A stretch of 6,005 nucleotides of DNA from Caldilineaceae bacterium (GTDB lineage Bacteria; Chloroflexota; Anaerolineae; Caldilineales; Caldilineaceae). The stretch covers positions 1-6,005 of the forward strand of contig WGCB01000642.1 in assembly GCA_015494005.1 (NCBI GenBank). Reading direction: 5' to 3'. A program made the position numbers and the translations under genes. This document shows, piece after piece, positions 1 to 5,462 of the stretch. The notes under the pieces are model-generated. The model was not told where the DNA came from, ran no database searches, and saw only the letters and a program-made list of their open reading frames with translations. Every line of letters starts with the position of its first letter. Position 1 is the stretch's first letter.

Positions 1-401
1 CCTGGACCCCGGCCGCGCCCTCCACGGCCACGCCGGTGGCCCACAGCTACGGGGTCACCCTGGCGGTGGACGGCGGGAACCAGAAGAGCTGCCAGGCGGG
101 TCAGCGCTGCGAGTACGTCCTCCAGGTGACCAACACCGGGGACCTGCCGGACGAGATCTTCGTCAACATGGCCCACAGCAACCCCACCCCGGCTCAGCTC
201 TGTCGGCCGGACGGCATCTGCGGCGAGACGGTGGTCTCCATCGGCATCGGCCCAGGGGACAGCCTGCCCATCCGGCTGCAGGTCACCATCCCGGAGGGGG
301 CCTCCGGCAGCGCGTTCCAGTATCAGCTGCAGGCGGCCAGCGGCAACTCGGGCCAGAGCGTCAAGTCGGAGATCAGCGTGGTGACGGTGCAGGTGCCGTG
401 A
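1..401 (+). CDS. Exported Ig-like domain protein, C-terminal part (5' end outside window)
   Basis: The frame is open from the first bases and ends in TGA at 399-401, giving about 132 visible residues. It begins with a Thr/Ala/Pro-rich stretch (WTPAAPSTATP), a typical extracytoplasmic linker, followed by roughly 115 residues of alternating hydrophobic strands with the phrase YVLQVTNTGDLPDEIF. That pattern is characteristic of beta-sandwich domains of the CARDB/DUF11/NEW3 kind, which occur in surface and secreted proteins. Four cysteines lie in two close pairs (CQAGQRC and CRPDGIC), consistent with disulfides outside the cytoplasm. The protein stops right after the last strand (EISVVTVQVP), with no membrane anchor or sorting signal. 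A GTG at 36 could be read as a start, but it lies within the linker and has no ribosome binding site, so I treat the gene as truncated by the window. The function of the whole protein cannot be told from this fragment. Confidence 0.7.
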   Translation, partial: WTPAAPSTATPVAHSYGVTLAVDGGNQKSCQAGQRCEYVLQVTNTGDLPDEIFVNMAHSNPTPAQLCRPDGICGETVVSIGIGPGDSLPIRLQVTIPEGASGSAFQYQLQAASGNSGQSVKSEISVVTVQVP

Positions 402-440
402 GAGCAGACGGGGGCTGGGATAGGACGAGGCCCCCGATCA

Positions 441-461
441 ACCAATCCACCAATCGGCAAT
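441..461 (-). repeat. Degenerate GATTGG/CCAATC array upstream of the phosphatase gene
   Basis: Three copies of a CCAATC/GCAATC core lie in about 21 bases on the + strand, spaced 7-8 bases apart; on the - strand they read as GATTG/GATTGG units. The same core recurs at 3543-3580 and, more loosely, at 1731-1816. The array ends 13 bases before the phosphatase ATG. The rest of the gap (402-440 and 462-474) shows no recognisable promoter, hairpin or Shine-Dalgarno sequence. Confidence 0.6.
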
Positions 462-474
462 CTTCTGTTTTTCT

Positions 475-1194
475 ATGGCCAACATCGACGTGGAGATCGC
501 AGTCGCCAAGATCGCAAAGTACGCCACCAGCGAGAGCGGTGACACGGTGGAGGTGGTGGAGCGCCCCCACGGGGGCATCAGCGTGGTGGTGGTGGACGGC
601 CAGCGCAGCGGGCGCAGCGCCAAGATCATCAGCAACCTGGTGGCCCGCAAGGCCATCAGCCTGCTGGCGGAGGGGGTGCGGGACGGCGCGGTGGCCCGGG
701 CCACCCACGACTACCTGCGCACCCATCGAGGCGGGAAGGTCAGCGCGGAGCTGATCATCGTCAGCGTGGACCTGGCTACGGAGACCCTGGTCATCAGCCG
801 CAACAGCCGCTGCCCGGTGCTCATCCGGCGCAACGGCTCCATCCAGTGGCTGGAGGAGGAGTCGGCCGCGGTGGGGATCTACCGGCGCACCAAGCCGCTG
901 ATCACGGAGCTGGCCCTGGAGCCGGGCATCTCGGTCATCGTGGCCACGGACGGGGTCTGGCACGCGGGGCGACACAAGGGCCAGCGCATGGATCTGCTGG
1001 CCCTGCTGCAGCGCACGGACCCGGGCCACACCCTCTCCGCCCGGGCCCTGGCGGACGCCATCCTGGACGAGGCCCTGCGCCTGGACGACGGCCGCCCTCG
1101 GGACGACGCCACGGTGGTGGCGGTGCGCCTGGCCCCCCAGGAAGTGCCCAGCGCCATCCGCCGCCTGAACATCCACTTCCCCATCAAAGCCTGA
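475..1194 (+). CDS. PPM/SpoIIE-type serine/threonine protein phosphatase, stand-alone catalytic domain
   Basis: The 239-residue product is a single PP2C-like catalytic domain of the bacterial SpoIIE/RsbX kind, metal-dependent phosphatases that remove phosphate from Ser/Thr on regulatory proteins such as anti-sigma factor antagonists. The expected metal-binding positions can be seen in order: Gly22-Asp23 in SGDTVEVV, Asp41-Gly42 in VVVDGQRSG (the DGxxxG signature), Asp159-Gly160 in [10 protein letters not shown], and Asp210-Asp211 in [11 protein letters not shown] near the C-terminus. Residues 104-124 ([18 protein letters not shown]) match the strand region before the third motif. There is no signal peptide, membrane segment, PAS, GAF or receiver domain, so it is a cytoplasmic enzyme without a built-in sensor. 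The ATG at 475 starts just before the conserved fold but has no Shine-Dalgarno sequence. Neither an anti-sigma factor nor a STAS-domain partner is in view, so the substrate is unknown. Confidence 0.85.
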   Translation: MANIDVEIAVAKIAKYATSESGDTVEVVERPHGGISVVVVDGQRSGRSAKIISNLVARKAISLLAEGVRDGAVARATHDYLRTHRGGKVSAELIIVSVDLATETLVISRNSRCPVLIRRNGSIQWLEEESAAVGIYRRTKPLITELALEPGISVIVATDGVWHAGRHKGQRMDLLALLQRTDPGHTLSARALADAILDEALRLDDGRPRDDATVVAVRLAPQEVPSAIRRLNIHFPIKA

Positions 1195-1218
1195 GCCCCA
1201 TCGCCTTCCCCATGCCCG

Positions 1219-1245
1219 TTTTGGCTACAGCCCTGTTTTTGGCTA
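1219..1245 (+). promoter_or_regulatory. 9-base direct repeat TTTTGGCTA in the gap before the P-loop gene
   Basis: TTTTGGCTA occurs at 1219-1227 and again at 1237-1245, an 18-base period, each preceded by GCCC a few bases earlier. The AT-rich patch contrasts with the GC-rich surroundings and lies 45-72 bases before the ATG at 1291. Direct repeats about two helical turns apart can be regulator sites, and TTGGCT (1221-1226) plus TATGCG (1244-1249), 17 bases apart, vaguely resembles a sigma-70 promoter. Both readings are weak inference. Confidence 0.25.
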
Positions 1246-1277
1246 TGCGAAACAATGTGCCCTGAATCTCCCCGACC

Positions 1278-1281
1278 GGAG
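1278..1281 (+). promoter_or_regulatory. Ribosome binding site (GGAG) deciding the P-loop protein start
   Basis: GGAG ends 9 bases before the ATG at 1291. The alternative in-frame ATG at 1255 has no such element and would add only a proline-rich, non-conserved leader, so 1291 is preferred. Confidence 0.5.
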
Positions 1282-1290
1282 CCGCCGCCC

Positions 1291-1725
1291 ATGAACGAGG
1301 ATCTGCCCCTGGTCAAAGTGGTGGGGGTGAGCGCCGCGGGGAAGTCCACCCTGGTGCGGAAGCTGCGGGCCGCGGGCTACAACGCCCGGCCGGCCAGCCA
1401 GGAACACAGCGACGTGCCGGACATGTGGCAGCGCATCCGCCCGCCGGCCGTGCTCATCTACCTCCACGCGGACCTGGAGAGCCAGCGCCAGCGCCGCCCG
1501 GACGTCTCCTGGTGGACGCCGACCCACCTGGCCCAGGAGGAGGCCCGCCTGGCCCACGCCCGCGCCCACGCCCATCTGGTGGTGGACACCCGCCACCGCT
1601 CCCCGGAGCAGGTCTTCCAGGAGGTGCGCCGCTTCCTGGAGGCCCGGGGCATTCCCCACGCGCAAAGCCCCCTGCCGCCTCTACCGGAGACAGGGGGCAC
1701 CGCGCCGAGGGATGCTGGGGAGTGA
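1291..1725 (+). CDS. Small P-loop NTPase, kinase-like, family not identified
   Basis: The 144-residue product opens with a beta strand leading straight into a Walker A loop, [18 protein letters not shown], with Gly12 to Thr20 as GVSAAGKST. This is the arrangement of small nucleoside, shikimate or adenylate kinase-like P-loop enzymes. A second hydrophobic strand follows at 53-59 (AVLIYLH), then an arginine-rich stretch (SQRQRRP, 64-70) that could be a lid, and a strand/helix pair at 96-117 ([21 protein letters not shown]) resembling the last strand and helix of nucleotide kinases, where VDTxxxSPEEV is common. The final 25 residues are proline-rich and probably disordered. It is short for the family, and I see no clear Walker B aspartate pair. 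It follows the phosphatase by 96 bases on the same strand, so co-transcription is possible but unproven. The P-loop is certain; the substrate is unknown, and GTPase-like roles are not excluded. Confidence 0.75.
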   Translation: MNEDLPLVKVVGVSAAGKSTLVRKLRAAGYNARPASQEHSDVPDMWQRIRPPAVLIYLHADLESQRQRRPDVSWWTPTHLAQEEARLAHARAHAHLVVDTRHRSPEQVFQEVRRFLEARGIPHAQSPLPPLPETGGTAPRDAGE

Positions 1726-1730
1726 GCGTG

Positions 1731-1816
1731 GGAGATTGGGTTTTGGAAAGAGCCAAGATTGAAGATTGAAGATTGAAGATTGGGGACGTGGCGACTGAAG
1801 ATGTGAGACTGGAGAT
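1731..1816 (+). repeat. Degenerate GATTG repeat tract with four perfect AAGATTG heptamers
   Basis: AAGATTG is repeated four times without a break at 1755-1782. Looser relatives flank it: GAGATTGGG at 1732-1740, and GACTGAAGAT, GAGACTGGAGATT from 1793 to 1816. The + strand here is rich in G, A and T and very poor in C. The tract fills the gap just after the stop codon of the P-loop gene. Confidence 0.8.
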
Positions 1817-1830
1817 TCGCCTGCAGGACG

Positions 1831-1946
1831 CTCCTTGTCTCCGTGTCTCCTTGTCTTCGCCCCCTGTCTGCCCTTGGTCACCCTGTCATCTTGTCACCTG
1901 CGTTTCGTCTCTCCCTCTCCATCTCTGAGTCTTCCGTCTCTCCGGC
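1831..1946 (+). repeat. Pyrimidine-rich degenerate octamer tract (CTCCTTGT type) running into the antiporter gene
   Basis: Three tandem octamers open the tract: CTCCTTGT at 1831-1838, CTCCGTGT at 1839-1846 and CTCCTTGT at 1847-1854. They are followed by decaying copies rich in GTCTC, CTGTC and CTTGTC up to about 1946. The part from 1878 onward is inside the 3' end of the antiporter reading frame. Together with the preceding tract it accounts for nearly all of the convergent gap. I see no hairpin followed by a T-run that would mark a terminator for either side. Confidence 0.7.
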
Positions 1947-3530
1947 CTCCGTCGCCATTTCCGCGGCCATTTCCGCCGCTGCTTCCGCGGCGGCCTCCTC
2001 GGGATACTCCCCTTCCAGCATGGCATCCACTTCCGCCTGGAGCTCGGCCAGGACCTCTTCGCTGAGCAGGCCCTCCATGGCCAGGCTGGCCAGGGCGGCC
2101 CGCTGCGCCCGCAGAGCCTCTTCCCGGGCCAGGTGGATCACCGTGGCCGCCAGCTCCGGGTTGGCCGCCAGAAGGGTGTCGATCTCCTGGACCAGCTGTT
2201 CCTCCCGCTGAAGCAGCTCCTGCTCCACTGTGCGCCAGGCATGGGGCACCAGGGCCCCCTCGCCGTAGAGACGATGGAGGCGGCGCCGGGCGGCTCGCAC
2301 CGCCAGGAGCGCTCCCTGGAGCCGCTCGTACTTCAGGGAGAGCTCGGACTTGCGGGTGAATCCCAGGCGCTTCAACAGGCCAGAGATAGTGGTGGCCTGG
2401 ACCAGCAGGGTGAAGAGGACCACGGCGAAGGTCATGGACAGGAGCTCCCGCCGACCGCTCACCCCGAAGGGCAGGCTGAGGGCCAGGGCCAGGCTGACCG
2501 CGCCTCGCAGGCCGCCCCAGACCATCACATGGAGGTAGGGGAGGGGCAGGTTGCTGCCCAGGAGCCGGGCGATCCCGCCCACGGCGTAGACGGTCACCGC
2601 CCGGGCCACCAGGACCGCGACCACGGCGATGAGGGCTGGCTGCAGGTTGGCCTGGAGGCCCGGCAGGTCCACGTTCATGCCGATGAGCAGGAAGATGAAG
2701 GAGTTGGCCAGGAAGGCCACGTACTCCCAGAAGTTGAAGAGGACGATGCGGGTGGTGGGGGACATGCCCGCGGGGCCCAGGTTGCCGTTGACGATGCCTG
2801 CGGCCACCACGGCCAGCACGCCGCTCACGTGGAACTCCTCGGCCAGGAGGTAGCTGCCGTAGGCCAGGATGGTGGTCAGGGTGATCTCGATGAGGTAGTC
2901 GTCGATGCGGGCGATGATCTGGGCGATGAGGTAGCCCAGGCTGAAGCCGATGATCAGCCCGCCCGCGGAGACCACGAAGAAGTCGGTCACCCCTTCCCAG
3001 ACGGAGAAGGTGCCCCGGAGCACCAGCCCCAGGACGATGGTGAAGACCACGATGGCCGTGCCGTCGTTGAAGAGGCTCTCCCCCTCCATGAGCAGGGTGA
3101 GACGGCGGGGCGCGCCCAGGGCCCGGAAGGAGGCCACCACGGCCACCGGATCCGTGGCGGAGATGAGGGCGCCGAAGAGCAGGGCCTGGGGCCAGGCCAG
3201 CCCCCCGGCGAAGACCAGGATGCTGGCCACGATGCCCGTGCTCAGGATCACACCAGGCACGGCCTGCCCCAGGATGGGCCCCAGGTCCGCACGCAGCTCC
3301 CGGAAGCGGAGGTGGAAGGCGGCTTCAAAGACCAGGGGCGGCAGGAAGAGGGCCAGCACCACCTCCGGCGTCATCTCCAGGCGCAGCTGGGTCTGCAGGG
3401 CCGCGGCCAGGCCGGCCAGGACCAGGGCCACGGTGTAGGGCAGGCGGATGCGCCGGGCCACCACCGCCACGACCGAGACCAGGATCAGGGCCTCGACGAT
3501 CTGTATTTCGGTAACGAGAAGGTCTTCCAT
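1878..3530 (-). CDS. CPA1-family (NhaP-like) sodium/proton antiporter with long C-terminal tail
   Basis: The 550-residue membrane protein exchanges Na+ (or K+) for H+ and serves pH and cation homeostasis. Residues 8-390 hold about a dozen hydrophobic segments. CPA1 signatures are intact: LPPLVFEAAF (63-72), the ion-binding Thr126-Asp127 in ISATDPVAVV, EGESLFNDGTAIV (149-161) with Asn155-Asp156, and GGLRGAVSLALAL (339-351) with the conserved Arg342. From about 395 the protein is soluble, predicted helical and rich in Glu, Ala, Leu and Arg, with an Ala/Glu run at 511-530; such tails regulate transport in some relatives. The last 20 or so residues (ETEDSEMERE onward, ending GDKMTG) come from repeat sequence and are unlikely to be conserved. 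The ATG at 3530 directly precedes the first membrane helix, but no Shine-Dalgarno sequence is seen; a CCAATC array lies 12 bases upstream. It follows the sugar permease by 139 bases on the same strand and is probably a separate unit. Confidence 0.93.
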   Translation of the reverse strand: MEDLLVTEIQIVEALILVSVVAVVARRIRLPYTVALVLAGLAAALQTQLRLEMTPEVVLALFLPPLVFEAAFHLRFRELRADLGPILGQAVPGVILSTGIVASILVFAGGLAWPQALLFGALISATDPVAVVASFRALGAPRRLTLLMEGESLFNDGTAIVVFTIVLGLVLRGTFSVWEGVTDFFVVSAGGLIIGFSLGYLIAQIIARIDDYLIEITLTTILAYGSYLLAEEFHVSGVLAVVAAGIVNGNLGPAGMSPTTRIVLFNFWEYVAFLANSFIFLLIGMNVDLPGLQANLQPALIAVVAVLVARAVTVYAVGGIARLLGSNLPLPYLHVMVWGGLRGAVSLALALSLPFGVSGRRELLSMTFAVVLFTLLVQATTISGLLKRLGFTRKSELSLKYERLQGALLAVRAARRRLHRLYGEGALVPHAWRTVEQELLQREEQLVQEIDTLLAANPELAATVIHLAREEALRAQRAALASLAMEGLLSEEVLAELQAEVDAMLEGEYPEEAAAEAAAEMAAEMATEAGETEDSEMERERRNAGDKMTG

Positions 3531-3542
3531 GGGCAGGGAAAG

Positions 3543-3580
3543 GTGATTGGGTGATTGGAGATTGGGAGATTGGTTGATTA
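3543..3580 (+). repeat. GATTGG octamer/heptamer array upstream of the antiporter start
   Basis: The units are GTGATTGG (3543-3550), GTGATTGG (3551-3558), AGATTGG (3559-3565), GAGATTGG (3566-3573) and a decayed TTGATTA (3574-3580). On the antiporter's own strand these read as CCAATC units ending 12 bases before its ATG. The rest of the gap, 3581-3669, contains a GCCAC/GTGGC inverted repeat (3596-3609, four-base loop) without a T-run, and a G/C-rich stretch with the related words CCAGCTCCCAG. I see no clear terminator or promoter there. Confidence 0.75.
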
Positions 3581-3669
3581 CCGCGCCCCACCTCGGCCAC
3601 GGACGTGGCTAAGGAGGGGTGAGATGCCTTCTGTCGCCCGCCAACTCCTGGTCCCCAGCTCCCAGCCCC

Positions 3670-4524
3670 TCACTTGATCCCCGAGTGCAGGAAGCTCTGG
3701 ATGAAGCGGCGCTGGAAAACCAGGAAGAGCAGCAGCAGAGGAGCGGCCACCAGCAGGGTCGCCGCGGAGAGCAGGGACCAGCGCGCGCCGATCTCGCCCA
3801 GCTGGGTGAAGCGGACCAGCCCCACGGTCAGCGGGCGCACGTCATCGCTGATGGTGACAACGAGCGGCCAGAGGAATTCGTTCCAGTGCCAGCTGACAGA
3901 AGAGAGACCGAAGGCGATGAGGGTGGGCATGGTGGGCGGCAGGTAGACGTGGCGCAGGAGCTGCCACCAGCTGCACCCATCCACGATCCCCGCGTCCACC
4001 AGGTCCCGGGGCACCTCCAGGAAGGCCTGGCGCATGAGGAAGGTCCCGAAGGCCGAGCCGAAGTAGGGGATGGCCACAGCCAGCCGGGTGTCGAAGAGGC
4101 CCAGGGCTCGGATGGTGCCAAAGTTGGGGGCCAGGAGCGCGGAGGTGGGGATCATGAGCTGGAGCAGGATGAAGAAGAAGAGGGTCCGCTGGCCGGCGAA
4201 GCGGAAATGGGCGAAAACGAACCCAGCCAGGGTGATGGTCACCACCTGGACGCCCAGGATGGTGAGCACGATGATGACGGTGTTGAGGTAGTACTGGCCG
4301 AAGGGGGCCAGGGACCAGGCCTTCACGTAGTTGGCCAGGGTCCATGCGCTGCCGAACCAGACGTCTCCCCGGCCCAGGGGCTCGGACTCCGGGCGGAAGG
4401 AGACCACGATGGCCCAGACGATGATGGAGGCCCATCCCAGGGCGAAGAGCACGGAGATCAGGGTCACCAGGGCGCTGGCCAGGCGCGCCCCCCAGCTCCG
4501 GGACGAGACGCCGCTAACGAACAT
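3670..4524 (-). CDS. Carbohydrate ABC transporter permease, MalG/UgpE-like (CUT1)
   Basis: This 284-residue inner-membrane subunit forms half of the channel of a sugar importer, paired with the permease encoded just upstream. Six hydrophobic segments are visible, at roughly 15-42, 78-105, 112-134, 146-166, 199-222 and 249-272. The MalG-type phrases are present: the NTVIIVLTI start of the second helix, the FRFAGQRTLFF loop, and HWNEFLWPLVV at 213-223. The cytoplasmic EAA loop that contacts the ATPase is at 170-197 (EVPRDLVDAGIVDG then RHVYLPP). Its first part deviates from the classic EAA letters, but Asp182-Gly183 and the YLPP end are kept. The start ATG overlaps the end of the upstream permease gene by 11 bases and has a full AAGGAGGTG ribosome binding site, so the two are translationally coupled. 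The substrate cannot be read from the sequence. No ATPase gene is in the window; CUT1 systems often share one encoded elsewhere. Confidence 0.93.
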   Translation of the reverse strand: MFVSGVSSRSWGARLASALVTLISVLFALGWASIIVWAIVVSFRPESEPLGRGDVWFGSAWTLANYVKAWSLAPFGQYYLNTVIIVLTILGVQVVTITLAGFVFAHFRFAGQRTLFFFILLQLMIPTSALLAPNFGTIRALGLFDTRLAVAIPYFGSAFGTFLMRQAFLEVPRDLVDAGIVDGCSWWQLLRHVYLPPTMPTLIAFGLSSVSWHWNEFLWPLVVTISDDVRPLTVGLVRFTQLGEIGARWSLLSAATLLVAAPLLLLFLVFQRRFIQSFLHSGIK

Positions 4525-5425
4525 CCGGCACCTCCTTCCGCTCGGAGAGCAGGAAATTGGTCACGGTGAAGAGCAGCAGGATGGCCACCAGGACCACGGT
4601 GATGGTGGCTGCCTTGCCCACGTCCAGGTACTCGAAGCGCACCTGCCAGAGCCAGAAGAGGAGCACCGTGCTGGCGTTGCTGGGCCCGCCGTTGGTGAGC
4701 ACGAAGATGTGGTCCACGGTCTGGAAGGCGCTGATGAAGGCGATGGTGGTGACGAAGAGGGTGGTGCGGCGCAGCAGGGGAAAAGTGATGTACCAGAGCT
4801 GCTGGGCGATGGTGGCCCCGTCCAGGGCTGCGGCCTCGAAGACGTCTGTGGGCAGGTTCTGCAGGCCGGCCAGGTAGAAGATCATGTAGTAGCCCGCGTT
4901 CTTCCAGAGGGCCACGATCATCACCGCGATGAGGGCCAGGTCCGGGTTGGCGGTCCAGTTCTGGGGCCCCCGATAGCCGATGGCCTGGAGTGCGGTGTTG
5001 AAGAGCCCATAGTCCGGCGTGAAGAAGAACATCCAGATGGTGGCCGCGCTGACCATGGGCAGCACCGTGGGATAGAAGAAGGCCAGGCGCAGGAAACCCA
5101 CCCCCCGGATGCGCCGGTTCACCAGCAGGGCCAGAAGGAAGGCCAGGGCGATGCTCAGGGGCACGGTCCCCAGGACGTAGATCAGGGTGTTGCGCAGGAC
5201 CTGGTGGAACTCGCTGCTGGTGAGCAGGGCCTGGTAGTTCTCCAGTCCCACGAAGGTGGGCTGGCGGAAGCGGGCGATGTTCAACCGCTGGCGGAAGAAG
5301 CTCTGGTAGAGGGCCAGCAGGGTGGGCCAGGCGGTGAAGAGGGCTACGAAGAAGGCCGTGGGCAGGACCAGCAGGTAGGGGAGCAGGTTGATCCGGCGGC
5401 GTGATGGGCGGGTTCGAGTGGTCAC
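4514..5425 (-). CDS. Carbohydrate ABC transporter permease, MalF/UgpA-like (CUT1)
   Basis: This 303-residue inner-membrane protein is the partner of the downstream MalG-like permease. It has a short basic N-terminus (RTRPSRRR) and six hydrophobic segments at about 13-40, 79-102, 111-135, 163-188, 221-244 and 270-293. The family landmarks are FVGLENYQALL (58-68), RNTLIYV (78-84), and the EAA loop EAAALDGATIAQQLWYITFP at 197-216, with Glu197, Asp202 and Gly203 intact, which docks onto the transport ATPase. FVLTNGGPSNAS (241-252) is the usual loop before the last helix. The length is normal for UgpA-type proteins, which lack the large periplasmic insertion of MalF. The start is a GTG at 5425 with no Shine-Dalgarno sequence, and I found no upstream in-frame alternative before the preceding gene, 37 bases away. 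That spacing suggests co-transcription with the MazG-like gene. Confidence 0.94.
   Translation of the reverse strand: MTTRTRPSRRRINLLPYLLVLPTAFFVALFTAWPTLLALYQSFFRQRLNIARFRQPTFVGLENYQALLTSSEFHQVLRNTLIYVLGTVPLSIALAFLLALLVNRRIRGVGFLRLAFFYPTVLPMVSAATIWMFFFTPDYGLFNTALQAIGYRGPQNWTANPDLALIAVMIVALWKNAGYYMIFYLAGLQNLPTDVFEAAALDGATIAQQLWYITFPLLRRTTLFVTTIAFISAFQTVDHIFVLTNGGPSNASTVLLFWLWQVRFEYLDVGKAATITVVLVAILLLFTVTNFLLSERKEVPDVR
4529..4537 (-). promoter_or_regulatory. Ribosome binding site AAGGAGGTG for the MalG-like permease
   Basis: On the - strand AAGGAGGTG lies with its GGAGG core 6 bases before the ATG at 4524. It sits inside the coding end of the upstream permease (codons for Lys-Glu-Val), the usual layout for coupled translation, and fixes the start of the downstream gene. 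Confidence 0.85.
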
Positions 5426-5462
5426 GGGTGGTGTCTTGCTTTCGTTGGGATGGAAGAAACGG

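Noticed and set aside
373..1176. A 267-codon - strand frame opposite the phosphatase
   Set aside because: It has His/Asp/Gly-rich composition without domain motifs, and the + strand frame contains the complete phosphatase signature.
1255..1290. An earlier ATG start for the P-loop protein
   Set aside because: It has no ribosome binding site and would add a proline-rich leader before the conserved first strand; the ATG at 1291 has GGAG at a suitable distance.
1681..1881. A 66-codon - strand frame across the convergent gap
   Set aside because: Its translation (repeated HLQSP, IFNLQS, TRRHGDK) is simply the repeat tracts read as protein, and it has no ribosome binding site.
1731..1946. A possible CRISPR array
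   Set aside because: The repeat units are only 7-8 bases, tandem and degenerate, with no unique spacers and no cas genes nearby.
2133..3554. A 473-codon open frame on the + strand opposite the antiporter gene
   Set aside because: It is a by-product of GC-rich codon bias on the true gene's strand. The translation is rich in Gln, Gly, His and Asp with no hydrophobic core, while the - strand frame has unmistakable antiporter motifs.
3596..3609. A GCCAC/GTGGC inverted repeat as terminator of the sugar transporter operon
   Set aside because: The stem has only five pairs and no T-run follows on the - strand, so intrinsic termination is not supported.
3619..5404. Two long + strand open frames opposite the permease genes
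   Set aside because: They are acidic, low-complexity antisense translations of the permeases, whose EAA loops and membrane helices show that the - strand is the coding one.
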